DNA from: Chara braunii
Lineage: Eukaryota; Streptophyta; Charophyceae; Charales; Characeae
DNA: 22,510 nt
Assembly (NCBI GenBank): GCA_003427395.1
Contig: BFEA01000888.1
Span: 243,523 to 266,032 of the forward strand
Direction of reading: 5' to 3'
Both the position numbers and the translations under genes were made by a program. Below, in pieces: positions 17,898-22,510 of this stretch. The notes under the pieces were generated by a model. It saw nothing but the letters and a program-made list of their open reading frames with translations. It had not been told where the DNA came from and ran no database searches. Position 1 is the stretch's first letter; each line of letters starts with the position of its first letter.

Positions 17898-18480
17898 AGT
17901 GTCGCCCCGCACAGACCTTGTCATGGTGGGTAATAGGGTCTCTTAGGGGGTTGGCACAGACTGAGGGAGTGGTTAACCCTAAATCGCGAGGAGGTGGGTG
18001 GGTTTGCGGAGGCTTTTGACCCTTGCCGAGCGGGTGGTAGGATTTTCCCACAGGGGTGAAGTTGTTGGATTGGTTTTGTCTTTTTTTATGTCGTTGGGAT
18101 TTTCTTCAGAAGTCCTGTTATATTGAGTGGGATTGGAGAGTGTCACTCCGCGGGTGTTTCATCATGGAGGGCGGTGAAGATCCCATTGCGAGGCGAAATG
18201 CAGATGAGAGGAGTGGTGTACCCTAAATCGCGAGGAGGTGGGTGGGTTCTGCGGGGTCCTTGGCCCCTGCCGCACGGGTGGCAGGGTATTTCCTCAGGTT
18301 AGCGAAATTGCCATCATGGTGGGAGTTGGTGGTTTTGGTAGGTGAATGTCGGTGGTGGTTTGATCCGCTCTAAATCGCGAGGAGGTGGGTGGGTCTTTGC
18401 GGGGTCTGAGTCTGTAGTTGGGGGGCCGATGACCCAGATCCCTGTCGCGCGGGAGGTAGGGCGGACACGCAGGGTTTGGT
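17898..18480 (+). repeat. Three diverged repeats with a conserved CTAAATCGCGAGGAGGTGGG core
   Basis: CTAAATCGCGAGGAGGTGGG recurs at about 17979, 18224 and 18370. Units 1 and 2 also share the upstream AGTGTCnCnCCGC (17898, 18138) and the downstream CCTGCCG..CGGGTGGnAGG, giving a period of about 240 bp; unit 3 is shorter. In units 1 and 2 the core is preceded by ACC, forming ACCCTAAA, the telobox-like motif. Not coding as far as can be seen. Confidence 0.75.
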
Positions 18481-18783
18481 GTTTAACAGAGGATGGTCGA
18501 TTTTGTTACTGGCCTTGTGTACTTAGGGTTTTCGCATACTTTTTTTCTTATGTTGTTTTGTTGAGCCTATTTTATGATGTGAGAGATGCCGGACCCGTTT
18601 TTCGACTTTTATATTCAAAGCAGCCATCGTATGAATCAGGCCGGAGTGCCTGGATCATACGATATTTGGCTGCCAGTGTTCTGGTTAAAAAAAAAAAAAA
18701 ATCTGACCAAATCGCTGAAAAGAAAAAGCGGTGTCACTCTATTTTGTCACACCAGCAAAATATTTCAATTTTAATTAAACGGG

Positions 18784-18813
18784 GGGCGCAGCGCTACCGG
18801 TAGCGCTGCGCCC
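18784..18813. repeat. Perfect 30-bp palindrome
   Basis: GGGCGCAGCGCTACC (18784-18798) is followed immediately by its exact reverse complement (18799-18813). It starts 9 bp outside the right end of the TIR element. GC-rich, no loop, a potential cruciform. Confidence 0.93.
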
Positions 18814-19133
18814 TGCCCGACGCTACGTACTCAAGGCGACGGCGCACGGCGGTGATGGTGGCCCTTCTTTTTGAAGCCCTGGCGCTTAGTGCACGCGTAG
18901 GAGACCACAAACGCTTCACCACACCATGTCACAAGATGATGTGGCAGATGGTCCCGGTGGCGTTCAGTTTCTGGGAGTTCCACGTTTCACTCCATTGCCG
19001 CAGCGTTGTTGCACGTGGCATTTGGCCTGAGAGGCGTTGGCTATGTCGATGTCTGTGGAGCACAGTGGAGTTAGCCCTAGGTACCCCGAAGTGTGAGGGA
19101 TTTCAGTAACGGTCTGCCATTGTGGTACTGCTT
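18814..19133. other. No gene recognised
   Basis: Balanced composition, no strong repeat. A short frame at 18852-19109 has no recognisable motif and I do not support it as a gene. Confidence 0.35.
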
Positions 19134-19610
19134 GCCATCATCCTTGCCATCACCATCACTACCAGGTCGCAATTCGACATCACCCCACTGCTTCCTATCA
19201 GGGGTATTGCTCGACATTAGGGTGGTGTCCATCTTCAGGGGCATAACTTGGAGGTGTCATCAAGTATAATCAAGGCACAATTATCGCCATCACAATGAGG
19301 CTATCAGGGACGCTGTTCGTTATCAAGCTGATGCTTGTCATCATCATCATCATCAATGTTTGCTAGCATCATCATGACGTTAGTTGTCATCATTAGGATA
19401 TTATCTCTTATCATCACTTGAGGAAAGGGTGTGATTAATCTTTTTTTTCATTGCCATTAGGTCATAATTGCTCATCATTCTAATCATCATTACAGTCCGT
19501 GTGGACTTTGTCATTATCAGCGTCATCATCATAGTGTTGCTCGTCATTACCACCATCTGTGGCATCACCATCATCATCATGATCAATCTCATCACCATCA
19601 TCCTTATAAA
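19134..19610. repeat. CAT/ATC-rich cryptic simple sequence
   Basis: Many interrupted CATCAT runs (for example 19338-19355 and 19568-19582) in a 480-bp stretch. This is degenerate trinucleotide repeat; the Met-rich frame on the minus strand at 19401-19601 is its by-product. Confidence 0.75.
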
Positions 19611-19650
19611 ATAATTCCCTTAACTGCACTCCTTATTAGTGGGATGTCAC

Positions 19651-19882
19651 CGATATCATCTGCAGGCGGGTCTGCTCGCCAGTATCATCCTTAAAATATC
19701 CAATCTTAGGGTATTGTTCTCGGTCACCCATCCAATCATAAGTCCTCAATACCATCATCGTCATTACCACCATCTGTCGCAGTATCATCGATATCATTAT
19801 ACCGGTATCATCTGTAGGTGAGTTCGCTCGCCAATACTCTCCTTATAACCCTTTGTCTTAGGACACAGTTCTTGTCAGCAAT
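19651..19882 (+). repeat. Diverged direct repeat of about 75 bp
   Basis: TATCATCTGCAGGCGGGTCT.. at 19654 corresponds to TATCATCTGTAGGTGAGTTC.. at 19806, and both continue GCTCGCCA.TA..CTCCTTA and ..CTTAGG. The copies are separated by about 152 bp. Confidence 0.6.
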
Positions 19883-19899
19883 TAGTATTTTCTTTTCCT

Positions 19900-20880
19900 A
19901 CATTTTCATCATGATTTTCCTTTTTTCATGTTCACTCGCTTGAGTGTTTCCATCCTGGGATCTCCATCACAAAATCTTACTCAACTATACACTGCCCTCA
20001 TGAGATTTTTCTCTAGGTCAATTGGTCGCTTCATCTGTTGGGTGTGCTTAAGTCGGGATAGGGCTTCTGTGTCCACGGTTTGGATTCTTGGGGGAAGGGT
20101 GGGGGTTGGTATTGGGGAGCCTTACTTTACAGGGGCGCTGCAAGGTGGGAGGTGGCTGCCCTGTCCGGGGTGGGGCAGATTTGTGGTTTATCCTTGTCTG
20201 GGGCCGGGGTGGGAGAGTTGGTTGCCTTCAACCCCGGCGGGGGCAGATAGGGATAAGGGGAGGACGAAGGTATCCTCTAGGAGGGAATTGGATGCCTTTG
20301 CGGATGGGGGGGAAGGAGGGGGTCTGTTCCAGGTTGGGGCCGAGGTGTTTTTCCTCGGCGGTGGCAGCATGGAACAGGGTTTGCGGGCAGGGGGAAGTTT
20401 AGCATCTGGTCTTCTTCTTCATTATGATATTCGATTTCAGAGATGGTTGCACCTGGACTGACATCGACATCATTGCTCTGTTTTGTGCCCTCAGTTTGCC
20501 GATGCCAGAACGACGCTGGCCAGAGATGGGGTGTTACCCTGTAACCTGCAACGGGAGAAGTGTGAGGCCTTGTAGAGAGATCTGGGGTTTGCAAAGGGAG
20601 GAAGGTTTGCCAGTGGCGAATTGTGGGGGACCGCCTTGACACCCTATGGGGTCGGGGATAGTCTTGGTGGCGAGAGGAGGTCAGCTATGGATGATGTTGA
20701 TCTGCTCAGTACTGTCTTTGAGTAGTAATGTCCCGGTATAGGGAGGGCTAGGAGTTGCTCTATATTTAGGAAATTGGAATGGCTGATATAACATAGTATT
20801 CAATTTTCTAGTTCTTTATCAAAAGAGATTCTTAGCCGAAGTCGGGTAATGCCCCCGACACCTCATATGTTGTGTAATTA
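19900..20880 (+). other. G-rich region with an unassigned open frame (19928-20461)
   Basis: A 177-codon frame runs from 19928 to 20461, but its composition (Gly/Arg/Trp-rich) follows the G-rich DNA at 20085-20400 and it has no recognisable motif. I regard it as unlikely to be a gene. The runs at 20088-20117 (G5, G3, G5, G4 with short spacers) could form a G-quadruplex. 20640-20880 has nothing recognisable. Confidence 0.25.
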
Positions 20881-20893
20881 TTCATGTGGGACG

Positions 20894-20910
20894 CTGGACC
20901 CGGTTTCCAG
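20894..20910 (-). repeat. Extra copy of the LINE-B 3' UTR mini-hairpin motif
   Basis: On the minus strand this reads CTGGAAACCGGGTCCAG followed by CGTCC, matching the four hairpins at 8821-9060. It is far from LINE-B and not in a visible LINE tail; a 32-base A run starts 40 bp away on the plus strand (20950-20981). Confidence 0.6.
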
Positions 20911-20948
20911 CACGTGCTGCTCCCAGCGAATAGATTGAAGCAAATTGT

Positions 20949-20949
<1 letters not shown>

Positions 20950-20981
<32 letters not shown>
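20950..20981 (+). repeat. Poly(A) run (32 A)
   Basis: An uninterrupted A run. No target-site duplication is evident around it (left AAATTGTC, right CAGCAGTAC). It may be the tail of an older insertion. Confidence 0.6.
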
Positions 20982-20982
<1 letters not shown>

Positions 20983-21012
20983 AGCAGTACTCTCCCATAT
21001 GTGGGCCGTGGG

Positions 21013-21135
21013 CACTTCGCTTTCGTATGTGAGGGAACTACGCATTTCGCTTTCGTATGGGAGGGAACTCTGCATTTCGCTTTCGTATGGGAGGGCACTC
21101 TGCATTTCGCTTTCGTATGGGAGGGAACTACGCAT
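21013..21135 (+). repeat. 30-bp minisatellite, four copies
   Basis: Units start at 21013, 21043, 21073 and 21103, each containing CATTTCGCTTTCGTATGGGA (first copy CACTTCGC..ATGTGA), then GGGAACT[AC]. Since 30 is a multiple of three, both strands stay open across it as 10-residue repeats (for example ISLSYGRELC), but there is no sign that it is translated. Confidence 0.93.
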
Positions 21136-21738
21136 GAAGGGGTTCCCAAAGAGACTTTTTCTCAAGGCCACGGATGATTTTTCAAAACAAAATGGGAATT
21201 GCTGGAGGGGATGGATTCGAATCCTAGGGGAAGGGTTGATGAGGACAGATACTGAGAGGAACAAACGTTGCCGTTTTCGAGGGTTTTCTGAAGGCTTGCA
21301 AAAACAGCCCTGGCCGAGCCAACTGTGGAAAAGGTCACGCGCGACACAGCAGGCCTGTCTTTGAATGAATCTGGGTTTTCAGCTACCGGACAAGATCAAG
21401 ATCTATGATACTGAGATCTATTGGGACAGTTGGATATTGACCACCACCATCTCCCCGTCATAGATGCTGGCTGCGCTATGACCTGCATTTCTGTCCCGCG
21501 ACCCCCAACGCTTACCGATCCTTCATATCGTCTTCAGATATCTGCTTCTGCTTTCTTACCTGGCGCGCTCAACCCTGCATCTTCAGGAGTTGTCTCTTTC
21601 TCTTCAGATGATGGTACCCCTCTGACCTGTGTAAGTTTTCCACGGTGTCATGCACTCCCATGCTCTTTTCTACGACCACGTTTTTTAAACTATTTTCTCT
21701 CCCTTTCGTCTGTGCATGTTTTCTTCCCCGTTCCCCCT

Positions 21739-21740
<2 letters not shown>
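21136..21740. other. No gene recognised
   Basis: Unassigned, no coding or repeat signal apart from a C/T-rich end leading into the microsatellite. Confidence 0.35.

Positions 21741-21741
<1 letters not shown>

Positions 21742-21789
<48 letters not shown>
21742..21789. repeat. (CT)n microsatellite
   Basis: Uninterrupted CT dinucleotides, about 24 units. Confidence 0.97.
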
Positions 21790-21792
<3 letters not shown>

Positions 21793-21932
21793 GTTTCCCT
21801 CTCTTCTTTCCCGCTCTCTGCTTGATGTATCTGATGGGCCGGAGTGCCCAGCCCCACTGAGAGGCACGGAAGTACGTGCGATCGATCTACTATTTAGGAC
21901 ATGGGTGACTCACTTTCGAAGTAGCACATTTC

Positions 21933-21996
21933 TTTATTCCCCTGATGATGGCTATGATGGCTATGATGGCGCACAGCCGAAACATGTCGGGATAAA
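21933..21996 (+). ncRNA. Candidate type-I hammerhead self-cleaving ribozyme
   Basis: The conserved core CTGATGA (21942-21948) and GAAA (21979-21982) are in order. Stem I: TTTATTCCC (21933-21941) pairs with GGGATAAA (21989-21996), 8 bp with one bulged T. Stem II: GGCT / AGCC (21950-21953 and 21975-21978) around a loop enlarged by two extra GGCTATGAT-type 9-mers. Stem III: AC..GT (21982-21987) with a two-base loop, extremely short. Predicted cleavage follows C21988 (GTC). Minimal hammerheads with tiny stem III occur in Penelope-like retroelements and retrozymes. Against it: an unpaired T before stem II. Outer sequences GAAGTAGC (21918-21925) and GCTACTTC (22049-22056) are complementary and may belong to the same element. 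Confidence 0.5.
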
Positions 21997-22134
21997 CGCC
22001 GCTCCGCTTCTGTGTATAACTCTTTTTTATAAACGAAGCATTTTTTGCGCTACTTCCGTGTGTACTCTCCTCTTGTCATGTTCCTACTTCTTTCTCACTC
22101 TCGATATCTCTCTTTCATACTCTCTCTATATCGT

Positions 22135-22160
22135 TCTCTCCCTCTCTCTCTCTCTCTCTC

Positions 22161-22234
<74 letters not shown>

Positions 22235-22247
22235 CTCTCTCTCTCTC
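22135..22247. repeat. Long (CT)n microsatellite with interruptions
   Basis: Over 100 bp of CT, interrupted by CCTCTCTCC near 22160 and TTTTTTT near 22228. Confidence 0.97.
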
Positions 22248-22510
22248 AGTCGTGAGTGTTTGCGTCAGATGAAGCGTTTTTTTCGTCAAACATATGGAGT
22301 TCTGAGTCATCATGCGTGCTGCTTAGCTGCTCACGACTCTATTCTACTCACGGAGGAGCGGATTAACCGCTGTGCTATTCACGGTGTGGTGTTTCCGCTA
22401 GATCATCATCTTTTCGGATGACTGGACTACAACGCTCATCGTTCTCCCGGATACTCTGACTATCTCTGCTGCTTCTCTGATTCTTCTTCCCTTTTCGCTA
22501 TTGCTTTTCT
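22248..22510. other. No gene recognised
   Basis: No coding signal, RNA gene or repeat is visible up to the right edge. Confidence 0.35.

Larger units (their letters stand above)
16674..18774. mobile_element. 2.1-kb non-autonomous DNA transposon with 38-bp TIRs
   Basis: Bases 16674-16711 (TTAAAATTGAAATATTTTGC then TGGAGTGACGAAACTGAG) are matched in reverse complement by 18737-18774 at 34 of 38 positions. Both ends begin with TTAA, so the duplication could be TTAA or TA hidden in the repeat; no longer TSD is visible. No transposase-like frame is found inside, hence non-autonomous. The interior holds a T36 run, unassigned sequence and three diverged repeats (17898-18480). Confidence 0.7.

Noticed and set aside
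19401-19601. Met/Ile-rich frame on the minus strand
   Set aside because: By-product of CAT-rich simple sequence.
19928-20461. 177-codon frame as a host gene
   Set aside because: Composition follows the G-rich DNA and no domain, signal or start context supports it.
21013-21135. CRISPR-like array
   Set aside because: The 30-bp repeats are contiguous, with no spacers, and the DNA is eukaryotic.
21716-22272. Long Ser/Leu-repeat reading frames over the CT tracts
   Set aside because: They are translations of the (CT)n microsatellites; no flanking motif supports a protein.

Overview
The window is repeat-dominated eukaryotic DNA with no recognisable single-copy host gene. The best-supported coding remnants are two L1-clade-like non-LTR retrotransposons (LINEs) on the minus strand. 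Both carry an RT catalytic core and a zf-RVT-type C-terminal zinc domain, an arrangement common in plant-lineage LINEs. With the abundance of MITE-like and foldback elements, this suggests a large repeat-rich genome of the green lineage (streptophyte alga or land plant); the species cannot be fixed from the sequence. Six ambiguous bases, all at 235-1371, point to a draft assembly.

Layout. 1-3094: LINE-A, sense on the minus strand, running off the left edge, with its 5' part inverted (2703-3094) as expected from twin priming. 3095-7782: accessory DNA containing six copies of a ~154-bp self-complementary hairpin element, a 995-bp foldback element with 346-bp arms (3567-4561), a 20-bp minisatellite, and several poly(T)/poly(A) insertions flanked by 9-17 bp target-site duplications (TSDs). 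7783-8733: a tRNA-headed SINE-like sequence with Pol III A and B boxes and a perfect 85-bp tandem duplication.

8734 to about 15760: LINE-B, close to full length but decayed. It has ORF1 (zinc knuckle), ORF2 (APE-type endonuclease, RT, zf-RVT) and a 3' UTR with four small CTGGA-N-TCCAG hairpins. ORF2 is interrupted by a 344-bp near-perfect palindromic transposon (11810-12153, 4-bp TSD) and by a 25-bp poly(T) insertion (9210-9234, 13-bp TSD).

15761-22510: AT-rich and GC-palindromic DNA, then a 2.1-kb element bounded by 38-bp terminal inverted repeats (16674-18774) that contains diverged ~240-bp repeats, a perfect 30-bp palindrome, CAT-rich cryptic simple sequence, a G-rich region, a 30-bp x4 minisatellite, two long (CT)n tracts, and between them a candidate type-I hammerhead ribozyme (21933-21996).

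The genes do not form a pathway. The unifying story is layered transposition. A LINE-type machinery (LINE-A, LINE-B or a relative) appears to have repeatedly pasted in very short, sometimes poly(A)-only products, and palindromic DNA elements inserted into the LINEs and into each other.
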